Assembly (NCBI RefSeq): GCF_018449675.1
Contig: NZ_JAAVUZ010000002.1
Location: forward strand, 310,001-374,000
Direction: 5' to 3'
Source of the DNA: Glaciihabitans sp. dw_435
Lineage (GTDB): Bacteria; Actinomycetota; Actinomycetes; Actinomycetales; Microbacteriaceae
DNA length: 64,000 nt
How positions within the stretch are numbered: position 1 is the stretch's first letter; every line of letters begins with the position of its first letter. The notes under the pieces are model-generated. The model had not been told where the DNA came from. It saw only the letters and a program-made list of their open reading frames with translations, and did no database searches. Made by a program: the position numbers and the translations under genes. This document shows, one piece after another, positions 51,788-60,963 of this stretch.

Positions 51788-52609
51788 TCATCGCGCCGCG
51801 GTCTCCCGATGGCTCGGCGGTGACAGCGACACGGTCTCGGCAAGAAACTGCTCCCATGTTCCGTTCCCACGGCGAGCGCCGGATGCCGCGAGGTTGCGGC
51901 CATCGCGATAAGCGCGACCCACCGCTCCCGGCAGCCGCACCGTCATCATCCGGGGGTGCTTGCCTCGGATCGCCCGAAGCGTGGCGATGATCTGCCTGAT
52001 CTCGAGCACCTCCGGTCCCGCGATGTCCGCCACCCGTCCCCTCGGGCCCGCCAGGGCGAGTCCGGCGACGACGTCGGCGACTTCCTCGGCCGCGACCGGC
52101 TCCAATCGGAGCTCGCCCGGCGCCGGAACGATGGGCAACCGTGCCATCACCCCCACGGTGTGCAGCACAAAATCGTGGAACTGTGCAGCCCGCACGATGC
52201 TGAACGGCACACCGGAATCCGCGACCGCTCTCTCCGCCGCGGCCTTCGCCCGGAAATACCCGATCGGCATGGCGTCGGCGCCAACCACCGAAATCAGAAC
52301 CAGGTGCGAGACTCCCGCCGCCCGCGCTGCCCGGGCGACATGACCGGCCGCGACGTCATCGCCCGTCGCTCCCCCGGCGAGGTGCACAACGACGTCCGCG
52401 CCATCCATCGCTTCCGTCATCCCGCGCCCGTGCACCGTGTCTCCCACGTAGTGGTGCACGCCGGGTTCGTCCACACCGCCGTGTCTGCTGAGCACCCGCA
52501 CCGCAGCATCATGACCGACGAGCCGCCGCACCACGCGGCGTCCGAGGTCGCCGGTGCCACCGGTCACCAGAATCGGGCCACCCATCCATGTCCCCGGTAT
52601 GTCATTCAT
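51788..52609 (-). CDS. NAD(P)-binding SDR-type protein (NmrA-like)
   Basis: A 273-residue atypical short-chain dehydrogenase. 'ILVTGGTGDLGRRVVRRLVGHDAAVRVLSR' is the Rossmann motif, 'VVVHLAGGATGDD' the N-A-A-G equivalent and 'HLVLISVVGADAMPIGYFRAKAAAE' the active-site region, with 'YFRAK' in the YxxxK place. NmrA/NDUFA9-like proteins of this kind sense or use NAD(P)H. It is divergent from a SigJ-like sigma gene 71 bases away, which may control it. Confidence 0.85.
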   Translation of the reverse strand: MNDIPGTWMGGPILVTGGTGDLGRRVVRRLVGHDAAVRVLSRHGGVDEPGVHHYVGDTVHGRGMTEAMDGADVVVHLAGGATGDDVAAGHVARAARAAGVSHLVLISVVGADAMPIGYFRAKAAAERAVADSGVPFSIVRAAQFHDFVLHTVGVMARLPIVPAPGELRLEPVAAEEVADVVAGLALAGPRGRVADIAGPEVLEIRQIIATLRAIRGKHPRMMTVRLPGAVGRAYRDGRNLAASGARRGNGTWEQFLAETVSLSPPSHRETAAR

Positions 52610-52680
52610 GTCATTCCTTCCGTCACGATCGAGACCTCCGTCCCGTCAGTGATATGACGGATGAACCGGAGGAATGTGAC

Positions 52681-53553
52681 ATGACCGATCCCGACACGCT
52701 CGCCCACCGCTTCGACGCGCAGCGACCCCGCCTCGTTGCCATTGCCCGCCGACTGGTGGGATCGTTCGCCGAAGCCGAGGACGTCGTTCAGGACGCGTGG
52801 ATGCGCCTGCAGCGCGTGCACCCGGACGAGGTGGACAACCTCGATGCGTGGCTCACCACGGTGGTGTCCCGGCTCAGCCTCGATGTGGTTCGCTCGCCGC
52901 GCTACGTGCGGGAACGACGATGGGATGTGACCGTCTGGGATCGACAGGATGACCCGTCGAGGGGTGATCCGCTGACGGACGTAGCCCAGGCCGATCGGGT
53001 GGGCACGGCTCTGCTGGTCGTACTGGAACTGCTGACCCCGGCGGAGCGTCTCGCGTTGGTGCTCCACGATGTGTTCGGAATGTCGTTCGATGAAGTGGCG
53101 ACACTGATCGACCGGACGCCGGAGAACGCCCGGCAGCTCGCCTCGCGGGCGAGGAGGCGAGTCCGGCAATCTGCACCAACCGAGCTCCGTGACCGGGGTC
53201 GGGAGCGATCGGTCGTCACCGCGTGGCTCGAGGCCGTGCAGACGGGCGACTTTTCCGCGATTCTTGAGCTGCTCGACGACGGGGCGGTGCTGACCGCCGA
53301 CTACGGAGTTCGCCGGCAGGTACTGGTGGGCTCCCGCGAGATCGCGGACAACGCCGTGCTGGCGGGTCGGCTTGCCGCGCACTCCACCCTGGCGCGCATC
53401 GACGGCCGGCCAGGCATCGTCGCAACCGTGCACGGGAAGATCGTCTCGCTCATGGTGTTTGCGATCGCGGGAGGCCGCATTACCGGTCTGAATGTGCTCG
53501 CCGACCCGGACCGCATTGCGACGCTGGCCATCCCTCCCCTGCTCCGCGACTGA
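52681..53553 (+). CDS. SigJ-like ECF sigma factor
   Basis: A 290-residue sigma factor of the ECF41/SigJ type. Region 2 is 'FDAQRPRLVAIARRLVGSFAEAEDVVQDAWMRLQ' (residues about 8-45), region 4 'LTPAERLALVLHDVFGMSFDEVATLIDRTPENARQLASRARRRV' (about 115-160). It keeps the extra C-terminal SnoaL-like domain (about 170-290, 'VTAWLEAVQTGDFSAILELLDDGAVLTAD') that regulates activity in this class. Such sigmas usually control a nearby oxidoreductase or carboxymuconolactone decarboxylase; here the divergent NAD(P)-binding gene fits. GGAGGAATGTGAC precedes the ATG at 52681. Confidence 0.9.
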   Translation: MTDPDTLAHRFDAQRPRLVAIARRLVGSFAEAEDVVQDAWMRLQRVHPDEVDNLDAWLTTVVSRLSLDVVRSPRYVRERRWDVTVWDRQDDPSRGDPLTDVAQADRVGTALLVVLELLTPAERLALVLHDVFGMSFDEVATLIDRTPENARQLASRARRRVRQSAPTELRDRGRERSVVTAWLEAVQTGDFSAILELLDDGAVLTADYGVRRQVLVGSREIADNAVLAGRLAAHSTLARIDGRPGIVATVHGKIVSLMVFAIAGGRITGLNVLADPDRIATLAIPPLLRD

Positions 53554-53605
53554 CAACGAGGTCTCCGGAAGGAGCCAACCGCGGTATTCGTGGGAAACTG
53601 GTGAC

Positions 53606-54415
53606 ATGTCCACAGTGAGTGTGCCGACGGCGCGCTCCCTGGTCAGAACGCGGCGATTCCGGCGAATGGCCCGTACCGGGTACACAGTCAACGGCCTCAT
53701 CCACTTCATCATCGGTGGATTCGCGATCAGGCTTGCGTTCGGTGACACCTCCTCGCAGGAGGCGGATCCCTCCGGCGCAATCGCCCGGCTCGCCTCCGGT
53801 CCGGTCGGACTCATCTTCGTGTGGGCAGCGCTCGGAGCTCTTCTCTCGCTCGGGATCTGGCAGCTCACCAGGGGCGGTCTTTCGGATAACCCCAGCCGTC
53901 TGAAGCGGTGGGGTCGACGGATCGCCGAATCGGGGAAGGGCCTGGCATCGCTGACTCTCGCCGGCACGGTGTTGATCTTCGCCCTCGGCGGCGCAACAAG
54001 CTCGTCGGAGACCACGCGTGACGTCAACACCGCGTTGCTGACGACGTCGACGGGCGTCCTGATCCTCGTCGGTGTCGGGCTCACGGTGTTCGGCAGCGGT
54101 ATCGGCTTTATCGCCATCGGCATTCGCCGTGGCTTCCGGAAGCTCATCCGAATCCCTACGGGCCGACGAGGGCGTATCGTCCTTGTGCTCGGTGCATCGG
54201 GATACATCGCCAAGGGGATTTCGCTCGGCATCGTCGGCGGCACGTTTGTGGCCGCTGCGGTCACCGGAGACGCGCAACAGGCATCCGGCCTCGATGGCGC
54301 GCTCAGGTTGCTTGCGGTGCCGCCGCTCGGCACAATCGCGCTGGTGCTGGTGGGAATCGGCCTGATCAACTACGGGATCTTCCTGGTGACCCGCGCAAAA
54401 CTCGCCCGCCTCTAG
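53606..54415 (+). CDS. DUF1206 membrane protein
   Basis: A 269-residue membrane protein with six hydrophobic helices in three pairs, each pair starting with the family pattern 'ARTGYTVNGLIHFIIGGFAIRLAF', 'AESGKGLASLTLAGTVLIFAL' and 'GASGYIAKGISLGIVGGTFV'. The threefold repeat is the DUF1206 hallmark; the role is unknown. The ATG at 53606 is my best start. The gene lies 52 bases after the sigma gene on the same strand; the two could be co-transcribed. Confidence 0.87.
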   Translation: MSTVSVPTARSLVRTRRFRRMARTGYTVNGLIHFIIGGFAIRLAFGDTSSQEADPSGAIARLASGPVGLIFVWAALGALLSLGIWQLTRGGLSDNPSRLKRWGRRIAESGKGLASLTLAGTVLIFALGGATSSSETTRDVNTALLTTSTGVLILVGVGLTVFGSGIGFIAIGIRRGFRKLIRIPTGRRGRIVLVLGASGYIAKGISLGIVGGTFVAAAVTGDAQQASGLDGALRLLAVPPLGTIALVLVGIGLINYGIFLVTRAKLARL

Positions 54416-54464
54416 CAGGCGCACGATCCCGCCGGAGCGCCGCACACCCCGGACGTGCCGATTG

Positions 54465-55340
54465 CTACCCGGCGACCAGCACGATCTTGTCGTGCGTTTC
54501 CCCCGCCTCGAGCCTGCGGTGTGCCGCGGCGGTGCCGCCCACGCGAACTCGTCCCTCGGCCGGCACCTGCACCGTGATCAGCGACGGGTGCCCCGTTTCC
54601 GCCCCCTGCGCCACCTCGATGGTCGCCGGCACCGACAGGTGACCACCCGCGCGCAGGTAGTAGCCCAAGCTCGCCGCCGCGGATCCGGTGGCCGGATCCT
54701 CGCGGATACCCCCGCGCGGGAACGGATTACGGGACACAAACCGGTGACCGGATTCGCGGTGAACCACGGGCACCGTGCCATCCCATCCCTCCCGATTTTG
54801 TAACCGCAATACCGCGTCGGCGTCATGATCGAGCAGCCCGAGCACGCCCGCGCGCACGAAGACGATCGGATGCGGGTTGCCGCCCCGCACAAACGCCGCG
54901 GGCAGATCGGCGTCGAGCTGAGAGCGCGTCAGTCCGAGAGCGTCGAGCAGCTCATCGAGCACGTCGTCGGCGAGCGGATGCACCGTGCTGTCGACAGCCG
55001 TCAGCGTTGCCGCATCGCGGCTGACCTCAACGGGCACCTCGCCGGCGCGGGTCTCCAGCCGCACGACGGGAGCCGCTCCGCGGCGGGCGAGAGCCACGCC
55101 GGATGCGATGGTCGCGTGCCCGCAGAAGGCGATCTCATCCAGCGGCGTGAAGTAGCGCACCCGGGCGGAGTCCGGCGTGATCGCGCTAAGGAAGGCCGTC
55201 TCGCTGAACCCCAGCTCCGCCGCGATGTGGAGCATCTCGTTCCGCGACAAGGCGTCCGCGTCGATGACGCCTCCCGCGGGGTTGCCCGAGGCGGGGTCCG
55301 ATTCCGTCGTGGTGAACGCGCGGTAGGTCAGTATCTCCAT
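54465..55340 (-). CDS. PhzF-family epimerase/isomerase
   Basis: A 291-residue enzyme with the diaminopimelate epimerase-like fold. N-terminal 'YRAFTTTESDPASGNPAGGVIDAD', 'SETAFL' and 'RYFTPLDEIAFCGHATIASGVAL' (with a Cys in the usual acid/base region) and C-terminal 'GIREDPATGSAAASLGYYLR' are standard. PhzF proteins isomerise small acids, but most members, including this one, have no known substrate; no phenazine genes are nearby. It is divergent from smpB. Confidence 0.9.
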   Translation of the reverse strand: MEILTYRAFTTTESDPASGNPAGGVIDADALSRNEMLHIAAELGFSETAFLSAITPDSARVRYFTPLDEIAFCGHATIASGVALARRGAAPVVRLETRAGEVPVEVSRDAATLTAVDSTVHPLADDVLDELLDALGLTRSQLDADLPAAFVRGGNPHPIVFVRAGVLGLLDHDADAVLRLQNREGWDGTVPVVHRESGHRFVSRNPFPRGGIREDPATGSAAASLGYYLRAGGHLSVPATIEVAQGAETGHPSLITVQVPAEGRVRVGGTAAAHRRLEAGETHDKIVLVAG

Positions 55341-55521
55341 GCCGGAAGAATACAAACCCGTCGCACCCCGCGTCGCGGGCCAATCGGGCACTCGTGGCTC
55401 GCCGCACTGCGGTTGTCTATTTCTGGCCCTGGGGAATATGCAGGCCCTCCCAACGGCTGTTTCTTGTGTGCGCCCCATCCGGGTGCGAGGGAATGGATCG
55501 CCGAAATGGAGGACAGACGAC

Positions 55522-55989
55522 ATGCCGAAAGAGCGGGGCATCACCATCGTCGCCACCAACCGGAAGGCGCGCCACGATTACACGATCGAGGACACCTACG
55601 AGGCGGGCATGGTTCTCTCCGGCACGGAGGTCAAGTCGCTCCGTGACCGACGCGCGTCACTGACGGACGGGTACGCCTACATCGATGCCGGTGAGGCATG
55701 GCTGGATGCCGTCTACATCCCGGAGTACATCGGCGGCACTTGGACGAATCACTCTCCGCGCCGCAAACGCAAGCTGCTGCTGCACAAGCAGCAGATTCTT
55801 AAGATTCAGAAGAAGGTCAAAGAGGGCGGGTACACCATCATTCCGCTGTCGATCTACTTCAGTGATGGTCGCGCCAAGGTCGAGATCGCCGTCGCCAAGG
55901 GAAAGCGCGACTATGACAAGCGCAAGGCCGAGTGGGACGCGGAAGACCGACGCGCAGCGGATCGCGCGATGGGCGCTCACCGCGGCTGA
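55522..55989 (+). CDS. smpB: SsrA-binding protein SmpB
   Basis: A 155-residue trans-translation factor that binds tmRNA and delivers it to stalled ribosomes. Full family motif set: 'NRKARHDYTIEDTYEAGMVLSGTEVKSLRDRRASLTDGYA', 'EAWLDAVYIPEY', 'RKRKLLLHKQQI' and the basic C-terminal tail 'KRDYDKRKAEWDAEDRRAA'. GGAGGACAGACGAC sits before the ATG at 55522. The tmRNA gene ssrA is not seen immediately downstream; a methyltransferase gene converges there. Confidence 0.95.
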   Translation: MPKERGITIVATNRKARHDYTIEDTYEAGMVLSGTEVKSLRDRRASLTDGYAYIDAGEAWLDAVYIPEYIGGTWTNHSPRRKRKLLLHKQQILKIQKKVKEGGYTIIPLSIYFSDGRAKVEIAVAKGKRDYDKRKAEWDAEDRRAADRAMGAHRG

Positions 55990-56028
55990 ACGCCTGCGCT
56001 GACGTCTAGCTGCCGGCCGCCGACGGCT

Positions 56029-56808
56029 CTATGCGAAAGCGTCGGCGCTCCCGACGGTGCCGATGGCGACCCAGGCGGATGCCACGGTCGAGAAGGGTCC
56101 CGCGGGCAGGCGCTCCGCGCACGCGCGTTTCACCGCGGCCACCCCGTCCGGCGTCAGGGAGTTGAGGTAGTCACCCACGGGGCCGACGCCGAGGGTGAAC
56201 GGCTCCCACCACTGCTCGAACGAGGCGAACTGCACCTCGACCGTCACAACGGGCGCGCGCACGTCGAGGAGCCCCGCCTCCGCGAACAGCCGGGCGAGGT
56301 CGCCCTCGGTGGTGCCGGGGCGGGTTGCCTCGTTGTGCGCGTCCGGGTCGAGGCTGCGCTGGGCTTCCCGGAAGGGAGCGAGCGGGCCCGCGCCGCCGGC
56401 AAAGTCCCACACGGTGGCGGCGACGGTGCCGCCGGGTCGGGTGACGCGGGCCATCTCCCGGATGCCCCGCACCGGGTCATCCATAAAATGCACCACCAAC
56501 TGGGCGAGCGTGACGTCGAACTCGCCGGATTCGAAGGGCAGCGACTCGGCCGAGGCCTGCCTGCAGTCAACGAGTGGGTAGCGAGACCGCACGGCCCCGA
56601 CGAACGGCGCGGAAGGATCGACGGCGGCGACGGATGACTCGCCCAGCGCCTCGACCAGCACGGACGTCAGCGCTCCCGGGCCGCATCCAACATCGAGGGC
56701 CCGCTGGCCACTTCGCAACCCGAGGAGCGCGGCAAACTCCCCGGCGAGCGGCTCGGAAAACCTACCCATGAAGCGCGAGTACGCGTCGGCGGCGACGTCA
56801 AACGACAT
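56029..56808 (-). CDS. SAM-dependent methyltransferase, class I
   Basis: A 259-residue methyltransferase of the UbiE/COQ5-like kind. 'ALDVGCGPGALTSVLVEAL' is SAM motif I, 'VAAVDPSAPFVGAVRSRY' motif II region, and 'FDVTLAQLVVHFMDDPVRGIREMARVTRPGGTVAATVWDF' post-motif and motif III. The acceptor (small molecule or other) cannot be read. The gene converges on smpB and starts at 56808, with a 91-base gap to the next gene. Confidence 0.88.
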   Translation of the reverse strand: MSFDVAADAYSRFMGRFSEPLAGEFAALLGLRSGQRALDVGCGPGALTSVLVEALGESSVAAVDPSAPFVGAVRSRYPLVDCRQASAESLPFESGEFDVTLAQLVVHFMDDPVRGIREMARVTRPGGTVAATVWDFAGGAGPLAPFREAQRSLDPDAHNEATRPGTTEGDLARLFAEAGLLDVRAPVVTVEVQFASFEQWWEPFTLGVGPVGDYLNSLTPDGVAAVKRACAERLPAGPFSTVASAWVAIGTVGSADAFA

Positions 56809-56899
56809 GCATCCACGCTACTCGCGGCCGGGGAACCGCTGCCAGCGGCCTGGTGTTTTACCTCCGCAGCAGGCGTCTCTCCGGGATGCGAGGGAAGGC

Positions 56900-57937
56900 T
56901 TACGCAGGGCGGTTGATCCGATCGCCCTCGCTCGTGAGGTCGGCGTCGGGGCCGATCTGCATCGCCTCGATACCGGGAGTGTGGGTGAGCTCGTCTACTA
57001 ATTTTTGGCTGCCCGCAATCAGCGTCGAGTCGAAGTCGATCTCCGTTGCGAGGACCCAGGAATGGTCGTCGGGCCAGATGATGCTGGGCGACTGCACGTC
57101 CCACTCGTGGACGACCCAGGGGGCACGGGCGGGCCATTGTGGATCGGCGAAATCGGTTGCGCCCGCTTCGAACAGCACATAGCTTCGGCCAGTACCTTCG
57201 AGAATCTCGAAGCGAGGCCCCGCGGATATCTCGCGGCTGAGCACACCCGTGCCGGGCTTTGGCTGGCGGAACGGATGACCCGGAAAGAACTCAGACCCCG
57301 ACCGACGGCCGACGAGACGTCTGGCCGCCGCCACAATACGTTGACGAAGCGACCCTTGCTGGATAACCCCGGCATCGTCGCCGAACCACTCGGGCATATC
57401 GTCGTCCGACTCGAGGAGGACGTAGCTCACGGCCGATCCCGACGAACTGGTCAGTCCACCCCAGCCTTCCCAGACCGCAGCGACGCCGGCACCCGGAGTC
57501 GAGGTGTGACGAGCGAGGACAGCGGATGCCGCGGCGAGCGACGCAGCGTCGATCGAACCCTGAGACGCGTCGTTGTAGCGCCACCCATCGGGAGCTATTG
57601 CGCTGTCGGAGCTCCTATCCTTCGCAATCAGGAGCGCATGCTGTGCCTCGGCATGCATGGTGGTACCGAACGCTGCTGCGACCATCGCCCAGGTGGCCTG
57701 TTCGGTCTCTATCGCCGCGTCGAGGTCGTGCACCTCGGAAAACAGCGTGGACGTATCCACCCCGAGCCATGTTCCTGTGGCGCGCGGCCGGTCGCGCTCT
57801 GTCGGATGGAATACCCGTGCGTACGCTTCGAATCCACGCGGAACGACGGAAAGAATACTGTTCCACGGCTCGGCCTTCATCGGCAGAAGCCACTCGCCGC
57901 GCGCGACATCGGATACCCAGCCAAAATCTTCGGTCAT
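56900..57937 (-). CDS. Hypothetical protein
   Basis: A 345-residue soluble protein with no domain that I recognise. It is rich in Trp, Asp and Ala, with 'MTEDFGWVSDVARGEWLLPMKAEPWNSILSVVPRGFEAYARVFHP' at the start and 'WVVHEWDVQSPSIIWPDDHSWVLATEIDFDSTLIAG' near the end. The recurrent hydrophobic/acidic pattern suggests a globular alpha/beta protein. No signal peptide or membrane segment is seen. Similar proteins are annotated in actinobacteria only as hypothetical. It stands alone, upstream of the methyltransferase on the same strand. Confidence 0.75.
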   Translation of the reverse strand: MTEDFGWVSDVARGEWLLPMKAEPWNSILSVVPRGFEAYARVFHPTERDRPRATGTWLGVDTSTLFSEVHDLDAAIETEQATWAMVAAAFGTTMHAEAQHALLIAKDRSSDSAIAPDGWRYNDASQGSIDAASLAAASAVLARHTSTPGAGVAAVWEGWGGLTSSSGSAVSYVLLESDDDMPEWFGDDAGVIQQGSLRQRIVAAARRLVGRRSGSEFFPGHPFRQPKPGTGVLSREISAGPRFEILEGTGRSYVLFEAGATDFADPQWPARAPWVVHEWDVQSPSIIWPDDHSWVLATEIDFDSTLIAGSQKLVDELTHTPGIEAMQIGPDADLTSEGDRINRPA

Positions 57938-58003
57938 GCGGCCATTGTCCTCGGCACCACCACTCGGTGTCGTAGTCCTGCGGACGGACCTGTGTGGCAG
58001 CGG

Positions 58004-59737
58004 TCAGTGCTCCGAGCGGGGAGGGCGCAGTCGGGTCTCTTCCAGGTCGAGCATTGCCTGCGCCTGGGACAGGATCCGGGAGGGGTAGGAACCTCGGCTG
58101 CGGGCAACAAGGAGGCTCTGCCGCTCGGCCTCGACGACGGCCAGACGCAGCTCACGGTACTGATGGTGCGGCGTCTCGCCGGGTTCGGCGCCCAGGGCGT
58201 TGGCCCGCTCCCACGCCGATTCGGCGCGAAGGAATGACGACTGACGGACGCGCTCGACAACGTCGGGATCGACCTCGGTGCCCTCCTGCCCGATGGCCGC
58301 GCTCGGGTCATCCAACACGACAAGTCCATCGAAGCTGATCTCGTCGAGCAGAATCGCGAGCTTCTCGCGGTCCTGCGCCTCGTCGACTCCACGGATCCCG
58401 AGCAGCCGGATGACGAAGGGGAGCGTGCCACCCTGCACAACGAGCGTCACCACCGCGACGGTGAACGCGATGAGGATGAGCTGCTCGCGGTACGCGATGT
58501 TCTCCGGGAGGGATTGGGCGGCGGCGAGCGTGACGACCCCGCGCATACCTGACCAGCCGAGAACCGCGCCTCCCCGCCAATCGATGCTCTCCCCACGCAG
58601 CTGTGCGAGGTCGAATCGTCGTCGGTCGTAGATCTTCTCGGTGCGAATGCGGCGCCGCGTGGCCCTGCGGTTCGGGCTCGGATGGGTGCGGAAGTACCCG
58701 AGCAAGAGCCACATGGTGAAGGTGCGTTTCTCTGCCCGTTCGGCCCGGCGGTGCAGGGCGAAGACCAGCGGACCCATCCATACGAACCGCAGGATGATGA
58801 GCGCGACCGTGGCGATCAGGCCGATGATCACGGCGTTACCAGCGCTGAGGGTGCCCGGCTTCACGTCCTCGATGAGGGTGCGAATTTCGAGACCGATGAG
58901 GAGGAAGACGCCGTTCTCGAGCAGGAACTGCACGGTGCGCCAGTTAATTCGGTCACTGATGCGTGATTGCGCGGCGAACAACGCGGGGCTGGCGTGACCC
59001 GTGTACAGGCCAGCGACCACCACCGCGAGAACACCCGACGCGTGGATTCCTTCGGCCGGCATGAACGCGACGAACGGCACCGCGAGCGAGATGGCGGTGT
59101 CCAGCACGGGGTCGTGAAGTTTTGACCGGATGTACACGGTGACGAAGCCCGCTGCCAGACCAATCACGATGGCCAATGTGACCGCGTAAAAGAAGTCGAG
59201 GACGCCTGCCCAGGGGCTGATGATCCCGCCTGCTGCCACGGCGAGTGCCGACCGCAGGAGAACGAGAGCGGTCGCGTCATTGACCAGGCCCTCGCCCTCG
59301 AGGACCGTGAGGATGCGCGGCGGCAATCCGAGTCGTCGGCCAATGGATGTCGCGGCTACAGCATCCGGCGGGCTGATGATCGCTCCGAGCGCCACGGCTG
59401 CGGCGAAGTTGAGATCCGGCAAGAGCGCGTAGAGCAGGAAGCCCGCGCCGAAGGCGGTCGCGATCACCAGCACGACCGACAGGCTCGTGATCGTGCTCAG
59501 GTTCCGGCGAAAGTCGACGATCGGCACGCTGATAGCGGCGGCATAGAGGATCGGGGGCAGCAGACCATCGAGCACAACTTCGCTCGGCAGGCTGATGGAG
59601 GGGATTCCCGGCAAGAAGGAGAATCCCACTCCCGCGGCGACCAGAAGGATGGGAGCCGCGACACCGAGCTTCTTGGAGAACGCCGTGGCGGCGACCAGCA
59701 CGGCGATGCCGATGACGCCGTAGATACCGAGTTCCAT
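58004..59737 (-). CDS. CPA1-family Na+/H+ antiporter
   Basis: A 577-residue cation:proton antiporter with about twelve membrane helices in the first 400 residues. The conserved region 'VALGAIISPPDAVAATSIGRRLGLPPRILTVLEGEGLVNDATALVLLRSAL' (residues about 115-168) contains the N/D ion-binding residues. The C-terminal ~120 residues are cytoplasmic and helical with many acidic and basic residues, as in NhaP/Nha1-type regulators. It would control internal pH and Na+. The start at 59737 is upstream of the island edge described at 59837. Confidence 0.92.
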   Translation of the reverse strand: MELGIYGVIGIAVLVAATAFSKKLGVAAPILLVAAGVGFSFLPGIPSISLPSEVVLDGLLPPILYAAAISVPIVDFRRNLSTITSLSVVLVIATAFGAGFLLYALLPDLNFAAAVALGAIISPPDAVAATSIGRRLGLPPRILTVLEGEGLVNDATALVLLRSALAVAAGGIISPWAGVLDFFYAVTLAIVIGLAAGFVTVYIRSKLHDPVLDTAISLAVPFVAFMPAEGIHASGVLAVVVAGLYTGHASPALFAAQSRISDRINWRTVQFLLENGVFLLIGLEIRTLIEDVKPGTLSAGNAVIIGLIATVALIILRFVWMGPLVFALHRRAERAEKRTFTMWLLLGYFRTHPSPNRRATRRRIRTEKIYDRRRFDLAQLRGESIDWRGGAVLGWSGMRGVVTLAAAQSLPENIAYREQLILIAFTVAVVTLVVQGGTLPFVIRLLGIRGVDEAQDREKLAILLDEISFDGLVVLDDPSAAIGQEGTEVDPDVVERVRQSSFLRAESAWERANALGAEPGETPHHQYRELRLAVVEAERQSLLVARSRGSYPSRILSQAQAMLDLEETRLRPPRSEH

Positions 59738-59836
59738 TGGTTAAAGGTATCGGACGTATGTTTCTGAATGACTTCGAGAGCGCGCGGTGCCTTCGACCCC
59801 GGCACACTCAGAAGGCCTGCCCCCCAGGGCGTGTCG

Positions 59837-59854
59837 GTGGAGCCTCCTGTCAGA
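59837..59854. repeat. Left attachment-like direct repeat of the tRNA-Thr 3' end
   Basis: GTGGAGCCTCCTGTCAGA matches the tRNA-Thr 3' end (62425-62442) in 17 of 18 bases, in the same orientation. The single difference is T for G at 59845. The copy lies 100 bases upstream of the antiporter start, and the nearby sequence shows no tRNA 5' part. With the right-hand site it bounds a 2.6-kb segment. Confidence 0.7.
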
Positions 59855-59901
59855 CACCAATCACTACACAGCGTGTGAGCGCGCGCACCAACCGGGGCTG
59901 A

Positions 59902-60822
59902 TCAGCCACGCGTTGCACTCCGATCGGAGGGCGACGCTATTGGAGCATCCTTCACTGTTCCGCCACTCTCGGCAGCCCAGCTAGCGACGAGGTTCAGCGC
60001 CTCCTGCGACCTGGAACCCGGTGCCGCTGAATACACGAACATCTTCTGGTCATCCGCTCCGGGAACATCGAAAGCCTCATAGGTGATCGTGATGCGTCCG
60101 GCGAGCGGGTGCTCCAGCAGTTTCGATCCGAAAGTGCATTCGTACACTCTGTGCTCATTCCATTTCCGCCGAAATTCATCGCTTTTCACGGTTAGCTCAC
60201 CGATGAGCTCATTGAGGAAGCGGTCGCCAGGATTAGCCGAGGTATCGACTCTCAAAATGGCGGCAGCGTCCGATGCGACGCTCTCCCAGCCGACGAAACG
60301 CTGTCGGGCTTCGTCTGCCAGAAAGGTCCACCTGGCCAGGTTCCGCTGCTCGAAGGGAACGGTTTCGAAATCGAATAGCACCTCGCGTGCCAACCGGTTC
60401 ATGGCGAGAAGCTGCATCCCCCGCCCAATGACGAATGCAGGCGAGTCAGTGAATGAGGCCAGAAGATGATGAATGCTGGGTCGCACACGCTGTACGGGTA
60501 GCGGCGGAGGCGGCGGCGCCTCAGTCTGTGCGTTGACTAAGGCGAAGAAGTAATCGCGCTCAGTTTCGTTGAGGCGCAGGGCACGGGCGACCGCGCGAAG
60601 AACTGCTGGCGAAACGTGTTTGGTGCGCCCCTGCTCGAGGCGGGCGTAGTAATCCACGCTGACTCCAGAGAGCTGCGCGACTTCTTCCCTGCGCAGTCCC
60701 TGCACCCGCCGCACACTCTCTGGCTGGGTGGACGGCGAAACGATCGCCAGGCCGACATCATCGGGCGTCAGCCGGGCCCGGCTCGCCCGAAGAAACTGCT
60801 TCAGTCCGTCTTGGCTCTCCAT
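59902..60822 (-). CDS. Helix-turn-helix regulator with MmyB-like ligand domain
   Basis: A 306-residue regulator. An HTH_3/Cro-type domain covers about residues 30-90 ('QGLRREEVAQLSGVSVDYYARLEQGRTKHVSPAVLRAVARALRL'). The rest is the MmyB-like domain ('FVIGRGMQLLAMNRLAREVLFDFET', 'KSDEFRRKWNEHRVYECTFGSKLLEHPLAGRITITYEAFDVPGADDQ'). It is divergent from an SDR gene 141 bases away, a common arrangement in which the regulator controls the oxidoreductase. GC content is visibly lower than in the rest of the window. Confidence 0.88.
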   Translation of the reverse strand: MESQDGLKQFLRASRARLTPDDVGLAIVSPSTQPESVRRVQGLRREEVAQLSGVSVDYYARLEQGRTKHVSPAVLRAVARALRLNETERDYFFALVNAQTEAPPPPPLPVQRVRPSIHHLLASFTDSPAFVIGRGMQLLAMNRLAREVLFDFETVPFEQRNLARWTFLADEARQRFVGWESVASDAAAILRVDTSANPGDRFLNELIGELTVKSDEFRRKWNEHRVYECTFGSKLLEHPLAGRITITYEAFDVPGADDQKMFVYSAAPGSRSQEALNLVASWAAESGGTVKDAPIASPSDRSATRG

Positions 60823-60963
60823 CTGTCCAGTATGGGTCTCCGATCATCGCTGTCGCGGTCGCGAGTCGCAATGTCGGTCCTAGGCAGCACCGTGCCTGTC
60901 CGAACACCCCATCGGACCATGCACTCCCGTTGGCTGTAAGCACGTCTTCGAAAGGACAACGCC

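Noticed and set aside
55990-56030. tmRNA (ssrA) gene after smpB
   Set aside because: Only 39 bases separate smpB from a convergent methyltransferase stop; no tRNA-Ala-like end or tag reading frame is seen.
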